A DNA stretch of 39,173 bases from Lawsonibacter sp. (GCA_022791075.1 JAAVYL010000060.1:1-39173); one strand, 5' to 3'; counted from the stretch's first letter, positions 7,165 through 16,749 are shown. Notes: generated by a model from the letters alone, not told the origin. A program made the numbers and translations.

Positions 7165-8394
7165 TTACAGTCTTGTCTCAATGGGGACGGACACAATATA
7201 ATCGCTGCTGTTCAGCTGCCGCAGCAGGGCAGGCAAAATCCGTGCGGTATCCTCGCTCCCGGTCAAGGTGAGATAAGCGGTGCGGCGGTGGGCGCCCAGA
7301 CGGTTTACGGCGCTGCTGGCAAAAGACGCCGCGCCCACAGTGCTGCTCGGCTCCAGAAGGAGGGTCTCCTTCCAGCATACCCAGCCCGAGTCCTCCAGGC
7401 CGGCCCGCTGCCCGGCGGAGACATAGGCCAAGGTTGTTCTGGTATGGGCGGCCCGCTCCAGCGCCAGGTTGCCCCGGGCCAGCTGGGCGGATATCTCCTC
7501 CCCCTCGGGCAGAATACCCACGCTGTGCCCGGTGCCCAGAATACGGCGTACCAGGTCCCCCTCCTCCTCCAGCAGCTGCGGGGTAAGGAAAAACACACCG
7601 CAGCGCCGGTCGCTTTCCAGGATGCCGAGGATTCTGTCAATCTCTGTGGCGCTCTCACAGCAGAAGGCAAGATAGGCGGCAGTTTGGGTCTCGTTCGGCT
7701 CCTGAATCACAATGGGATTGGTGGGGTTTGCCGTACCGGGGTTGACACTGGGGACATCCCCGCCGTTATTGCCCGGGTCCGTGCCGGGAGGGTCTGTGAC
7801 ACTGGCGTTTGGCGTGGTGACCGCAGCGGGGTTGAGACTCTGGGTATAATCTCGCAGGCGGTTGTTAATCAGCCACTGGGCCGCATCAATATATCTGTCA
7901 TCAGGCAGCACCGCGTCAGAGCTTTTAATCCGCACCATGTAGCCCTGTGAGATGTAAGGCAGCTTGATATAGCTGTACTCCAGGTTGAAAAAGGAGCACA
8001 CCATGCTCAGGGACAGGTAGGGCCTCCCGTTGCGCATAATTGCCCGGGAGTCGTAGGTGGTGCCGGACATGTCGTCCCGGCAGGTGCCGTCGTTCAGATC
8101 AAAGACCAGAATCTGCCGCAGATTAAACAGCGTGACCACATTGCTGCTGCGGTTGTAGCTGGTATACAGTCCAAGGTTAATGTGGTTGTCATTGAGGTTG
8201 GCGTCAAAAACAGTGTAGGGTACATAGAGTACCCCTCCCGACCAGCACGGCATCGTGCTGGAGCGGAGAAACGACACATTGTCGTTCAGGCCGGTAAAAT
8301 ACAGGGTGGCCGCCGACGCAGGCATGGGAGCGAACAGTCCCACAGCCAGCACAACAGCCAGTACAGCAGAAAAAATACGGCGTTTTCCCTTCAC
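7165..8394 (-). CDS. Secreted protein: N-terminal copper-amine-oxidase-like/stalk-type region, Pro/Thr linker, C-terminal NodB-like fold lacking catalytic motifs
   Basis: Signal peptide MKGKRRIFSAVLAVVLAVGLFAPMPASA; linker TDPPGTDPGNNGGDVPSVNPGTANPT; C-term CGVFFLTPQLLEEEGDLVRRILGTGHSVGI resembles polysaccharide deacetylase strand/helix pattern. Confidence 0.75.
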   Translation of the reverse strand: MKGKRRIFSAVLAVVLAVGLFAPMPASAATLYFTGLNDNVSFLRSSTMPCWSGGVLYVPYTVFDANLNDNHINLGLYTSYNRSSNVVTLFNLRQILVFDLNDGTCRDDMSGTTYDSRAIMRNGRPYLSLSMVCSFFNLEYSYIKLPYISQGYMVRIKSSDAVLPDDRYIDAAQWLINNRLRDYTQSLNPAAVTTPNASVTDPPGTDPGNNGGDVPSVNPGTANPTNPIVIQEPNETQTAAYLAFCCESATEIDRILGILESDRRCGVFFLTPQLLEEEGDLVRRILGTGHSVGILPEGEEISAQLARGNLALERAAHTRTTLAYVSAGQRAGLEDSGWVCWKETLLLEPSSTVGAASFASSAVNRLGAHRRTAYLTLTGSEDTARILPALLRQLNSSDYIVSVPIETRL

Positions 8395-8432
8395 AGGGAC
8401 TCCCTCCCTTTACATTTTTCGTTGTTTGGTTT

Positions 8433-8461
8433 ATTATAGCATAGAATAACCGGCGGGGCAA
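8433..8461 (-). promoter_or_regulatory. Promoter TTGCCC-N17-TATAAT for the 7165-8394 gene
   Basis: Minus strand TTGCCC (8461-8456), 17 nt, TATAAT (8438-8433). Confidence 0.65.
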
Positions 8462-8572
8462 GTCCGGCGGAAATTTAAGAAATTTTTAATCAAAGCTAAA
8501 CAGTCCTTCAAGCCGGCTGTGATACACTGACATCGTAACAAAGTCGCGACCTGGCAGAAAGGAGCCGTCTGT

Positions 8573-9169
8573 ATGGATATTACATTGGAAATGGTTGAGC
8601 GTTTGAAGGAAAAAGCCAATATCAGCTACGGACAAGCCAAGGAGGCCCTGGAGTACAGCGGCGGCAACCTGTTGGACGCACTGATCTATTTGGAGGAAAA
8701 GGGGGCCATCCCCCGTGAGGAGGGAGCCTATTTCTCCACCAAGAGCGAGGCGCCCTCTCCCCCGCCTGCGCCGGAACCTCTGCCAGTGCAGCTCCCTGCC
8801 GGGACAAAAAAGCAGAAAGCTCCCAAGTACCCTAAACAGCCCCACGCCGGCCGCGCCGGCACCAGGCGTTTCTTCAACACCCTGCGCCGCTGGCTGGTGG
8901 ATAACGAGCTGGAAATCTGGCGGAAGGACCAGCCCATCACCGCCCTGCCCGTTCTGATCCTGGTACTGCTGGTGTTCTGTGCCCCGTGGTTCACCATCCC
9001 TGTTTTGGTGCTGGGACTCTTCCTTGGCTTCCGCTACAGATTCTCCGGCCCGGACCTGGACCGGGACGGCCTGAACAGTGTAATAGGCTCTGTGGCGGAC
9101 ACGGCTGCCGACCTGGGGCACAAGGTCATGGAAGAGCTGAAGCATGACTGGCACTCCGACGAAAAGTAG
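8573..9169 (+). CDS. DUF4342/UBA-TS-N domain protein with a C-terminal membrane segment
   Basis: MDITLEMVERLKEKANISYGQAKEALEYSGGNLLDALIYLEEKG (UBA-like) plus ALPVLILVLLVFCAPWFTIPVLVLGLFLGF transmembrane. Confidence 0.85.
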   Translation: MDITLEMVERLKEKANISYGQAKEALEYSGGNLLDALIYLEEKGAIPREEGAYFSTKSEAPSPPPAPEPLPVQLPAGTKKQKAPKYPKQPHAGRAGTRRFFNTLRRWLVDNELEIWRKDQPITALPVLILVLLVFCAPWFTIPVLVLGLFLGFRYRFSGPDLDRDGLNSVIGSVADTAADLGHKVMEELKHDWHSDEK

Positions 9170-9190
9170 AGCAACCATGAGGTGAATGAA

Positions 9191-9865
9191 ATGTCTGAGC
9201 GTATTCTGTTGATAGAGGACGAGGAAAAGCTGGCCCGGATGGTGGAGATGGAGCTGAAGTACGAGGGCTATGAGGTAGAGAAAGCCCTGAATGGACGCAG
9301 CGGCCTGGACCTGGCCCTGAGCGGCGGGTTCGATCTGGTGCTGCTGGATATTATGCTGCCCCAGCTGTCCGGGATGGAGGTCCTGCGCCGGCTGCGGCGG
9401 GAAAGTCAGATTCCTGTTATCATGCTCACCGCCCGGGACAGCGTGGTGGACAAGGTATCCGGCCTGGATTCCGGCGCTGACGACTATGTCACCAAGCCCT
9501 TTGCCATTGAGGAGCTGCTGGCCCGCATCCGGGCCGCACTGCGCAGCAAGGGCGGCGGACCGGCCGTCCCTCTGTCCGTAGGGCCTCTGGTGATGGATGT
9601 GGACCGCCACCAGGTCACTGTACGGGGCCAGGGGGTGGAGCTGACCAAAAAGGAGTTTGACCTGCTCCACCACCTGCTGGAGAACAAGGGGCGGGTGCTG
9701 TCTCGGGAAGCTCTCCTCGATGCTGTGTGGGGCTTTGACTTCGTGGGCGAAACCAACTCCGTGGACGTCTACATCCGCTTTCTGCGCTCCAAGCTCGACG
9801 ATGCGTTCGGCCTGAAGCTGATCCACACCGTTCGCGGTGTGGGCTATGTCATCAAAGAGGAATGA
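9191..9865 (+). CDS. OmpR/PhoB-family response regulator
   Basis: ILLIEDEEKLARMVEMEL..., LVLLDIMLP, MLTARDSVVDKV..GADDYVTKPF, winged-helix C-term; SD GAGGTGA before ATG 9191 (in-frame GTG at 9182). Confidence 0.96.
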   Translation: MSERILLIEDEEKLARMVEMELKYEGYEVEKALNGRSGLDLALSGGFDLVLLDIMLPQLSGMEVLRRLRRESQIPVIMLTARDSVVDKVSGLDSGADDYVTKPFAIEELLARIRAALRSKGGGPAVPLSVGPLVMDVDRHQVTVRGQGVELTKKEFDLLHHLLENKGRVLSREALLDAVWGFDFVGETNSVDVYIRFLRSKLDDAFGLKLIHTVRGVGYVIKEE

Positions 9866-9876
9866 GGGGGAGACCT

Positions 9877-10380
9877 ATGGTCATTGTATACCGTTCCAAC
9901 ACCGGATTTACCCGGGAGTACGCCGAAATGCTGGGCAGAGCAGAAAAGCTCAAGGTCTTCAGCGCAGCAGAGGCGGAACACAAAATACTCCCTCAGGAGG
10001 CCGTCTTCTATATGGGACCCCTGATGGCAGGCCACATCTCCGGCCTTGACCAGGCAGTAAAGAAATTCAGCGTGAAGGGCGTGTGCGGCGTGGGCATGTC
10101 CCCCGCCTCCCGCCAGACACTGGAAACCCTGTCCAAAGCCAACTTTGCCCCTGGCGCCCCCATCTTCTATCTTCAGGGGGGCTGGGCCCCCAAAAAAGTG
10201 GGCTGGCTGAAACGGCGCATGGTGAATATGGTCACCAAATCCACCCGGGAATCTCTGCGGGCCAAGGGCAGCCGCCGCACCCCCGAGGAGGACCGGCAGC
10301 TGAGCTTCCTGCTCCACGGCGGCAGCTATGTGGCCTTTGAGAACCTGGCCGCCATTCGGGGCTGGATAAAAGAGCAATAG
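9877..10380 (+). CDS. Flavodoxin-domain protein
   Basis: MVIVYRSNTGFTREYAEML FMN-phosphate-loop-like motif; SD AGGGGGAGA upstream of ATG 9877. Confidence 0.8.
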   Translation: MVIVYRSNTGFTREYAEMLGRAEKLKVFSAAEAEHKILPQEAVFYMGPLMAGHISGLDQAVKKFSVKGVCGVGMSPASRQTLETLSKANFAPGAPIFYLQGGWAPKKVGWLKRRMVNMVTKSTRESLRAKGSRRTPEEDRQLSFLLHGGSYVAFENLAAIRGWIKEQ

Positions 10381-10414
10381 AAGCCCGGGACTTTTCTGAC
10401 AGGAGGTGACCTCT

Positions 10415-11875
10415 GTGGCACAGCCCCGGCATAGATTCCGAACCCCGCCGCCGGAGGACCCCATCGCCGCTGCCCGGGACTCTTCCCTGGCCCTGCGGCT
10501 GAACATTGGTTTTTTTCTGCGGCAGCTGGGTATTTTTCTGGTGATGGACCTGCTTCTCCTGGCAATGGCCTGCTTTGGGATGTTTTTCTATGCGGAGAAC
10601 CGCTGTGCCGACGTGGTATCCCTGGTAGCCCAGCGAGGCGTCCCCACAGAGGACGCGATCCCCTGGATGGAAGCCAGTGACTACACCATTGCAAAGCTGG
10701 ACCGGGAGCCCCTGGGAGAGGATACTGCTACTGGCCACACCCTGTTTTTTCCCAGCCGGTGGGAGACCGAGGAGGGGCGGCGCTCCTGGAACCTCAGTGA
10801 GTTTTACACCGTTGAGATGCCCAACAGCGGCCAGCCCTACGCCGTCACAGTGGACCTGTCCGGCATTTTCACCGGCCTGTACTGGGCGGGCGTGGTAATT
10901 CTGGTCTGTCAGGGGCTCTCCCTGGTGACCAGCCTGTTCCGCAGCAGCCGCTCCATTCAAAAGGTGCTGCGGCCCATCCAAGACCTGGCCGCCACGGCGG
11001 CCCGGCTTAACTCCATGACCCACATGTCCAAACGGGAACTGGAAAGTCTGGCCGGCGAACTGGACAAAATTGACGCCGCCCACCTGGACAGCCGTATTGA
11101 CCTGCCCCCCACCCAGAAGGAGCTGCGCTCCCTGGCCCAGTCCATCAACCAGCTGATGGACCGGGTCAACCAGGCCTACAGTGCTCAGATGCGCTTTGTC
11201 TCTGATGCCAGTCACGAGCTGCGCACCCCTATCGCCGTGATCCAGGGCTACGCCGCTCTGCTGGACCGGTGGGGCAAGAGCGACCCGGAGGCGCTGCAGG
11301 AGTCCATTGACGCCATCCGCGGCGAGGCCGCTGCCATGGAGCGGCTGGTGGAGCAGCTTCTCTTTCTGGCCCGGGGGGATAACGACTCTCAGCCCGTCAA
11401 AAAGGAATGTATCGACCTGACTGACCTGGCCGGTGAGGTGCTGCGGGAGGAGGAGATGATTCATCCTGAACGTATCTTCCTCCCCCGCTGGGGGGAGGAA
11501 GAGGTCAGCATCAATGCTGACCCTGGGCTGATGAAACAGCTGCTGCGGATCCTAATGGACAACAGCCTGAAGTACAGTCCGGAGGAGGGGCGCATCTACC
11601 TCCGGGTCATCCGGTCCGGAGATTATATACGCCTCACAGTCCAGGATGAGGGAATGGGTATCCCTCCCCAGGGAATCTCCCACATTTTTGAGCGGTTCTA
11701 TCGTACGGATCAGTCCCGGGACCGAAAGACCGGCGGGACAGGGCTGGGACTTTCCATCGCCAAATGGATTGTGGAGCACCATGGAGGCTGGTTTGAGGTG
11801 GTGTCCCGTCCCGACGTGGGTACCCGAATCACCGCAGTTCTGCCCGCCGCCCGAAAGGAGGAGAGCGCCTCATGA
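10415..11875 (+). CDS. Sensor histidine kinase (HAMP, HisKA, HATPase)
   Basis: MRFVSDASHELRTPIAVIQGYAALL, DNSLKYSPEEGRI, DEGMGIPPQGISHIFERFYRTD, GGTGLGLSIAKWIVEHHGG; AGGAGG SD before GTG 10415. Confidence 0.96.
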   Translation: MAQPRHRFRTPPPEDPIAAARDSSLALRLNIGFFLRQLGIFLVMDLLLLAMACFGMFFYAENRCADVVSLVAQRGVPTEDAIPWMEASDYTIAKLDREPLGEDTATGHTLFFPSRWETEEGRRSWNLSEFYTVEMPNSGQPYAVTVDLSGIFTGLYWAGVVILVCQGLSLVTSLFRSSRSIQKVLRPIQDLAATAARLNSMTHMSKRELESLAGELDKIDAAHLDSRIDLPPTQKELRSLAQSINQLMDRVNQAYSAQMRFVSDASHELRTPIAVIQGYAALLDRWGKSDPEALQESIDAIRGEAAAMERLVEQLLFLARGDNDSQPVKKECIDLTDLAGEVLREEEMIHPERIFLPRWGEEEVSINADPGLMKQLLRILMDNSLKYSPEEGRIYLRVIRSGDYIRLTVQDEGMGIPPQGISHIFERFYRTDQSRDRKTGGTGLGLSIAKWIVEHHGGWFEVVSRPDVGTRITAVLPAARKEESAS

Positions 11876-12438
11876 AGCTGCGCTTTGCCCTTCCCGAGGA
11901 CGTCTCCGCCCTGCTGGATATCTATGCCCACTATCTCCCCACTACTGTCACCTTTGAGTACACCCTGCCCAGTCCGGCAGAATTTGCCCGCCGGGTGGCC
12001 CAAGTCTCAACCGTATACCCATACTTGGTTCTGGTTGATAATCAAAGGATTCTCGGCTACTCCTACGCCCACCCCATTGCGGAACGGGCCGCCTACGGCT
12101 GGGGCACGGAGCTTTCCATCTACCTCCATCCCGGCGCTGCCGGCCAGGGCCTGGGCAAGCGGCTGTATCAAACATTGATGGAGCTGCTTCGTCAACAGGG
12201 CGTAAAAACAGTTTACGGTCTCGTGGCCAGCCCCAATCCCGCCAGCGAGAGCCTGCACCAGAGCCTCGGCTTTCAACTCATGGGCGTCCAGCACAAGGCC
12301 GGATACAAAAACGGCAGGTGGATCGACCTGCTCTGGTACGAAAAGCCCCTTGGCCCCTATACCCCAGAACCAAGTCCCGTAATACCTGTCAAGCGCCTCC
12401 CCCAGCGCCGGCTTCAGGATATTTTGAATGGTTTTTAA
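11872..12438 (+). CDS. GNAT family N-acetyltransferase (phosphinothricin acetyltransferase-like)
   Basis: FALPEDVSALLDIYAHYLPTTVTFEYTLPS, YAHPIAERAAYGWGTELSIYLHPGAAGQGLGKRLYQTLM; 4-bp ATGA overlap with kinase. Confidence 0.92.
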   Translation: MKLRFALPEDVSALLDIYAHYLPTTVTFEYTLPSPAEFARRVAQVSTVYPYLVLVDNQRILGYSYAHPIAERAAYGWGTELSIYLHPGAAGQGLGKRLYQTLMELLRQQGVKTVYGLVASPNPASESLHQSLGFQLMGVQHKAGYKNGRWIDLLWYEKPLGPYTPEPSPVIPVKRLPQRRLQDILNGF

Positions 12439-12446
12439 GACAAAGG

Positions 12447-12473
12447 AAGGGCCCCGCTCTCAGCGGGGCCCTT
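12447..12473. terminator. Bidirectional stem-loop between convergent GNAT and thiI genes
   Basis: AAGGGCCCCGC-TCTCA-GCGGGGCCCTT, perfect 11-bp stem. Confidence 0.75.
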
Positions 12474-12480
12474 CGCCAAT

Positions 12481-13647
12481 TTATACCTGTATCCGTTCAA
12501 TCCCATCCACAGCAGCCTGGACCATTCCGTCAATATCCAGGCTCTGCTCCGCATACTCCAGCTCCTCCAGAGTGGGACGCAGTCTGGGGTGGCGGGGGGT
12601 AAAGACAGTGCAGCAGTCCTCATAGGGGAGGATGGAGATATCATAGGTGCCGATTTTTCGGGCAATCCTGACAATATCCTCCTTATCCATCCCCACCACA
12701 GGGCGGAGAATGGGCAGATCCACCACCGCACCAGTGACAGCCATGGCCTCCATGGTTTGGCTGGCCACCTGACCCAGGCACTCACCAGTGACCAGAGCCT
12801 TCGCCCCGCACCGCCGGGCAACCTGCTGGGAAATACGCATCATAAACCGCCGCATGACCAAGGTGAACAATTCCTGGGGGCAGGAGCGGCGCAGCTCCTC
12901 CTGAATGGCGGTAAAGGGAACCACATGCACGGTGACCCGCCCGCACCAGGGCGCCAGCATCCGGGCCAGATCAATAACCTTCTCCTTGGCCTCATTGGAG
13001 GTATAGGGGTAGGAAAAGAAGTGAACCATCTCCAGAGACACTCCACGCTTGGCAATCATCCAGGAGGCCACAGGGGAGTCAATCCCTCCGGACAGCAGCG
13101 ACACCGCCCGGCCATTGATGCCCACAGGCAGCCCCCCTGCCCCCGACTCCGGGTCGGCGTGAACAAAGGCCGCATAGTCCCGCACCTCAATGTGAACAGT
13201 GAGCTCAGGATTGTGAACATCCACCTTCAAATCCGGATAGAGCTCATCCAGCTCTCCACCCACATACTGACTGAGCTGGATGGAAGTCATAGGAAATGTT
13301 TTGTCCGCCCGTTTGGTCTCCACCTTAAAGGTGCGGGCAGTGGACAGCTTGTCGTCCAAATACTCCCGGGCGGCGGCCAGAATGGCATCCTTGTCCTTCC
13401 CGCAGGCCCGGGCCCGGCTGAGACCCACCACGCCGAACACCTTTGTCAGCGCCTCCCAGGCCCCGTCCATATCACACTCCTCCGTCATGGGCTCCACATA
13501 GGTGGTGGACTGACGGGTATACACCCTGAACTGGCCCAGATTATTCAGCCGGCGGTAGATATTAGCCTGAAGCTTGTCCTCAAAGCTGCGGCGGTTCAGC
13601 CCCTTCAGGACCATCTCCCCCAGCTTGAGGAGAATCATTTCATTCAT
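12481..13647 (-). CDS. thiI: tRNA 4-thiouridine synthase ThiI
   Basis: MILLKLGEMVLKGLNRRSFEDKL, LLSGGIDSPVASWMIAKRG, TGECLGQVASQT. Confidence 0.97.
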   Translation of the reverse strand: MNEMILLKLGEMVLKGLNRRSFEDKLQANIYRRLNNLGQFRVYTRQSTTYVEPMTEECDMDGAWEALTKVFGVVGLSRARACGKDKDAILAAAREYLDDKLSTARTFKVETKRADKTFPMTSIQLSQYVGGELDELYPDLKVDVHNPELTVHIEVRDYAAFVHADPESGAGGLPVGINGRAVSLLSGGIDSPVASWMIAKRGVSLEMVHFFSYPYTSNEAKEKVIDLARMLAPWCGRVTVHVVPFTAIQEELRRSCPQELFTLVMRRFMMRISQQVARRCGAKALVTGECLGQVASQTMEAMAVTGAVVDLPILRPVVGMDKEDIVRIARKIGTYDISILPYEDCCTVFTPRHPRLRPTLEELEYAEQSLDIDGMVQAAVDGIERIQV

Positions 13648-13673
13648 TCAAATCACCCCATTCAGCGTTTGCA

Positions 13674-13692
13674 GGGCGGCCGCAGGCCGCCC
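13674..13692. terminator. GC-rich stem-loop directly after rsgA
   Basis: GGGCGGCC-GCA-GGCCGCCC. Confidence 0.5.
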
Positions 13693-14580
13693 TTACGTTT
13701 CCTTCCTCTGCCAATCCGGAATGGCTTTCGCCTGCTCATACAGACGGACGTAGCTCTGGTGGCGGGTTTTAGGAATCTCCCCGGCCTTCACCGCAGCCAG
13801 TACAGCGCATCCCTTCTCCTTCACATGGGCACAGTTCTGAAACTGGCACCTGCCCAGCCAGGGGGCAAACTCCCGGAAGGCATACTGCAGCTCCTCCTTC
13901 CGGGCCAGCTCCATCCTGTCCACGTCGAAGGAGGAAAAGCCGGGGGTATCTGCCGCCAAAGTCCCGCAAGACAGACGGAACAGCTCCACATGCCGGGTGG
14001 TGTGCCGTCCCCGGCCCAGCTTATCACTGACCTGACCGGTTGCAAGCCTCATTCCCCTCTCCAGGGCGTTAAGCAGGCTGGACTTGCCCACCCCGGAGTT
14101 GCCGGTAAAGGCGCACACCCGCCCAGAAATGGCCTCACGGAGCGCGTCAATTCCCGCCCCGGTCTCTGCGCTCACCCGGAAGGTGGAAAAACCGGCCTGT
14201 TCATAAATACCGGCCAGGCTATCTCCCGGCTCCAGGTCGCACTTGTTTACACAAATCAGGATCTCACATCCCCGGGCGGCGGCAATAGCCGCCACCCGGT
14301 CGATGAGAAAAGGGTCGGTGACAGGCGCTGCCTGGGAGGCCACCACCACCAGCTGATCAATATTGGCCACGGCGGGCCGGTAAAACTCATTCTTTCGGGG
14401 GAGCAGCTCATCCAGCGCCCCCGAGCCGTCCTCCAGGGGGGTAAACCGCACCCGGTCTCCGACCAGCGGGGTGAGCCCCGCGTGGCGGTGCTTCCCCCGC
14501 GCCCGGCAGGCAACAACCGACTGTCCGTCGTCCACATAGTAGAAGCCGCTGAGGGCTTTGCAAATAATGCCCTCTCTCAT
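13693..14580 (-). CDS. rsgA: Ribosome small-subunit-dependent GTPase RsgA
   Basis: OB domain, CVNKCDLE, GNSGVGKSSLLNAL, DTPGFSSF, zinc-site region C..C..H..C; ATGA overlap with prkC. Confidence 0.97.
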   Translation of the reverse strand: MREGIICKALSGFYYVDDGQSVVACRARGKHRHAGLTPLVGDRVRFTPLEDGSGALDELLPRKNEFYRPAVANIDQLVVVASQAAPVTDPFLIDRVAAIAAARGCEILICVNKCDLEPGDSLAGIYEQAGFSTFRVSAETGAGIDALREAISGRVCAFTGNSGVGKSSLLNALERGMRLATGQVSDKLGRGRHTTRHVELFRLSCGTLAADTPGFSSFDVDRMELARKEELQYAFREFAPWLGRCQFQNCAHVKEKGCAVLAAVKAGEIPKTRHQSYVRLYEQAKAIPDWQRKET

Positions 14581-16727
14581 GCGTCAAAGTTCACCGGAAT
14601 GGTACCAATGGCTACGCCGTTGATATAGACCGCCACTTCCCTGGTTCCCATGCCGGTCTTCCCCTGGACCGGAACATCCACAGCGGTGTCCATGGTGGCA
14701 TCCGCAGTGGCGCTGCCCACCTCCACGCCGTCCAAAAGCAGGCGTATGGTAACCTCGCCCTCATAGCCCACCAGAGAGACATTTACATGCTTGGTTACCG
14801 GCGTGGGGTCTGTTGTGGTTCCAGGGTCGGGATTATTCTGATTGCCCGGGTCCGGATCAACCACTGGAGGCGGATCCGGAGTCTGGGTGCTGGGATCGGG
14901 CCCCAGGCTGATAATCAGGTTGACATTGGTTCCCGGGTCCACCTTGGTTCCGGCAACAGGGTATTGGCTGATGACCTTCCCCTCCTCTACAGTGTCGTCA
15001 TACTCGTGCTCCGTCCTGCCCTTGTCGCCCAGGTTGTAGCTGCTGATCATGCTCTTGGCCAGCGATTCGGTCTTGTTCAGCAAATCGGGCACTTCAATCT
15101 TTTGCTCCTCCGGGCCCAGGCTGACCACCATATAGACCTCAGTGGAGGGCGGCAGCTCCACATCCTCCAGCGGGGTGTATGAGATGACGTGGCCCTCTTC
15201 CACGGTGTCGTCGTGCTCATACCTGGGCGGGACCACGGGCTTCAGGCCCTTCTCCCGCAGCAGACGGCACGCCTCCTGATAGTCCATATTGTCAATGCGG
15301 GGCATCGCGACGGTGTCCGGCCCGCCGCTGATAGTGACGGTAATCTCGGTAACAGTCTCCTCCACCTGGGTCTCCGCCTCGGGGGTCTGTTCAATGATGG
15401 TGCCCGGCTCAGCCTCGTCGGCCACTGTATCTCCGGCCACCAGGGTAAACCTGCCCAGAAGCTCTGTATCATTCTTGATCTCCTCATAGACCTTGCCGAT
15501 CAAGTTGGGAACCTCATCGGTCTTCGGCGGGGTCAGAGACCCGGCAAAAACCGCTTTCCAGAGGAAAGACACCATCAGCACCACAAAGAGCAGCACCGCT
15601 GCGGCAGCCAGAACAATGGGCCACACCGGCCCCTGACGGGGCATATCCTCCTCGTCCTCCTCATACCGGCGGCTCCGGCGGGAGGACTCCTCCTCATACC
15701 GCCGGCCGGGTCCCCGGCGCTGGGCATACTCCTCCTCATACTGGCGGCTGCGGTTCTGGGTGCGCTCCTCCTCATACCGCCGCTCCCCGGCAGCACGGCC
15801 GCTCCCCGTGTGAACGGGGCGCACCTGAGTAAAGCCATCCTCATCCATGGGGTCCTCGGGGTCAAATTCAGAGGCACTGTAGTCAAAATTAATATTAGGG
15901 TTCTTCCGGAACTCCTCCAGGTCGGCCAGCATCTCGTCGGCAGACAGATACCGCTGGTCCGGGTTGGGGGCCATAGCCCGCATAGTAATGACCTCCAGGG
16001 CCTCGGGAATGGTGGAATCCAGCTCCCGGGGCGACAGAGGAATGGAGTTGATATGCTGAATGGCCACAGACACCGGGGTGTCCCCCTCAAACGGAAGGCG
16101 GCCGGTAATCATCTCGTAGAGGACAACGCCGGCGGAATACAGGTCGGACCGGGCGTCGATGTGGCTGCCCCTGGCCTGCTCCGGAGAAATATAGTGTACC
16201 GAGCCCAGAGCCTCCTGGGTCAGGGTGCTGTGCCCGCCGGAGGCCACCCGGGCGATGCCGAAGTCGGCCACCTTCACGCTGCCGTCCCGCAGAACCATCA
16301 CATTGTGGGGCTTGATATCCCTGTGGATAATTCCCCGGCTGTGGGCATGGCCCAGGGCCTTGATAATCTGGGTAATGAAATGCAGGGCCTCCCGCCAGTT
16401 GAGTTTATTGCCCTTTTTCTGCATGTACTGCTTCAGGGTAATGCCGTCAATCAGCTCCATAACGATATACTCCAGCTCTGAGGAGCGGCTCACGTCATAT
16501 ACCGCCACAATGTTGGGGTGGGACAGCATGGCCACGGCCTGAGACTCGTCATGGAACCGGCGGCGGAACTCCGCATCCTGAGACAGGTCTTCCCGCAGAA
16601 TTTTGATGGCCACCAGCCTGTTGAGGCGGTGGCACCGGGCCTTGTATACCTTGGCCATCCCGCCGGTCCCCACCAGCTCCAGTATCTCATATCGGTTATC
16701 GAGTAATTTACCGATGTAAGGATCCAT
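14577..16727 (-). CDS. prkC: PASTA-domain Ser/Thr protein kinase (PrkC/Stk1)
   Basis: LVGTGGMAKVYKARCHRLNRLVAIKIL, HRDIKPHNVMV, DFGIAR, transmembrane segment, three PASTA repeats. Confidence 0.97.
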   Translation of the reverse strand: MDPYIGKLLDNRYEILELVGTGGMAKVYKARCHRLNRLVAIKILREDLSQDAEFRRRFHDESQAVAMLSHPNIVAVYDVSRSSELEYIVMELIDGITLKQYMQKKGNKLNWREALHFITQIIKALGHAHSRGIIHRDIKPHNVMVLRDGSVKVADFGIARVASGGHSTLTQEALGSVHYISPEQARGSHIDARSDLYSAGVVLYEMITGRLPFEGDTPVSVAIQHINSIPLSPRELDSTIPEALEVITMRAMAPNPDQRYLSADEMLADLEEFRKNPNINFDYSASEFDPEDPMDEDGFTQVRPVHTGSGRAAGERRYEEERTQNRSRQYEEEYAQRRGPGRRYEEESSRRSRRYEEDEEDMPRQGPVWPIVLAAAAVLLFVVLMVSFLWKAVFAGSLTPPKTDEVPNLIGKVYEEIKNDTELLGRFTLVAGDTVADEAEPGTIIEQTPEAETQVEETVTEITVTISGGPDTVAMPRIDNMDYQEACRLLREKGLKPVVPPRYEHDDTVEEGHVISYTPLEDVELPPSTEVYMVVSLGPEEQKIEVPDLLNKTESLAKSMISSYNLGDKGRTEHEYDDTVEEGKVISQYPVAGTKVDPGTNVNLIISLGPDPSTQTPDPPPVVDPDPGNQNNPDPGTTTDPTPVTKHVNVSLVGYEGEVTIRLLLDGVEVGSATADATMDTAVDVPVQGKTGMGTREVAVYINGVAIGTIPVNFDA

Positions 16728-16749
16728 GGTAAATATCCTCCTTAATTAT

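Noticed and set aside
8232-8251. Perfect inverted repeat CCAGCACG-GCAT-CGTGCTGG
   Set aside because: Lies inside the coding region of the 7165-8394 gene and probably reflects codon choice; no other supporting signal.
8486-9826. 446-aa minus-strand ORF opposite the DUF4342 gene and response regulator
   Set aside because: Shadow ORF, low-complexity His/Gln rich.
12589-14628. 679-aa plus-strand ORF opposite thiI/rsgA
   Set aside because: Antisense shadow ORF from high GC; low-complexity Gly/His/Gln/Leu composition, no SD, and the opposite strand encodes well-recognised thiI and rsgA.
15189-16481. 430-aa plus-strand ORF opposite prkC
   Set aside because: Shadow ORF opposite a clear PASTA kinase; no family resemblance.
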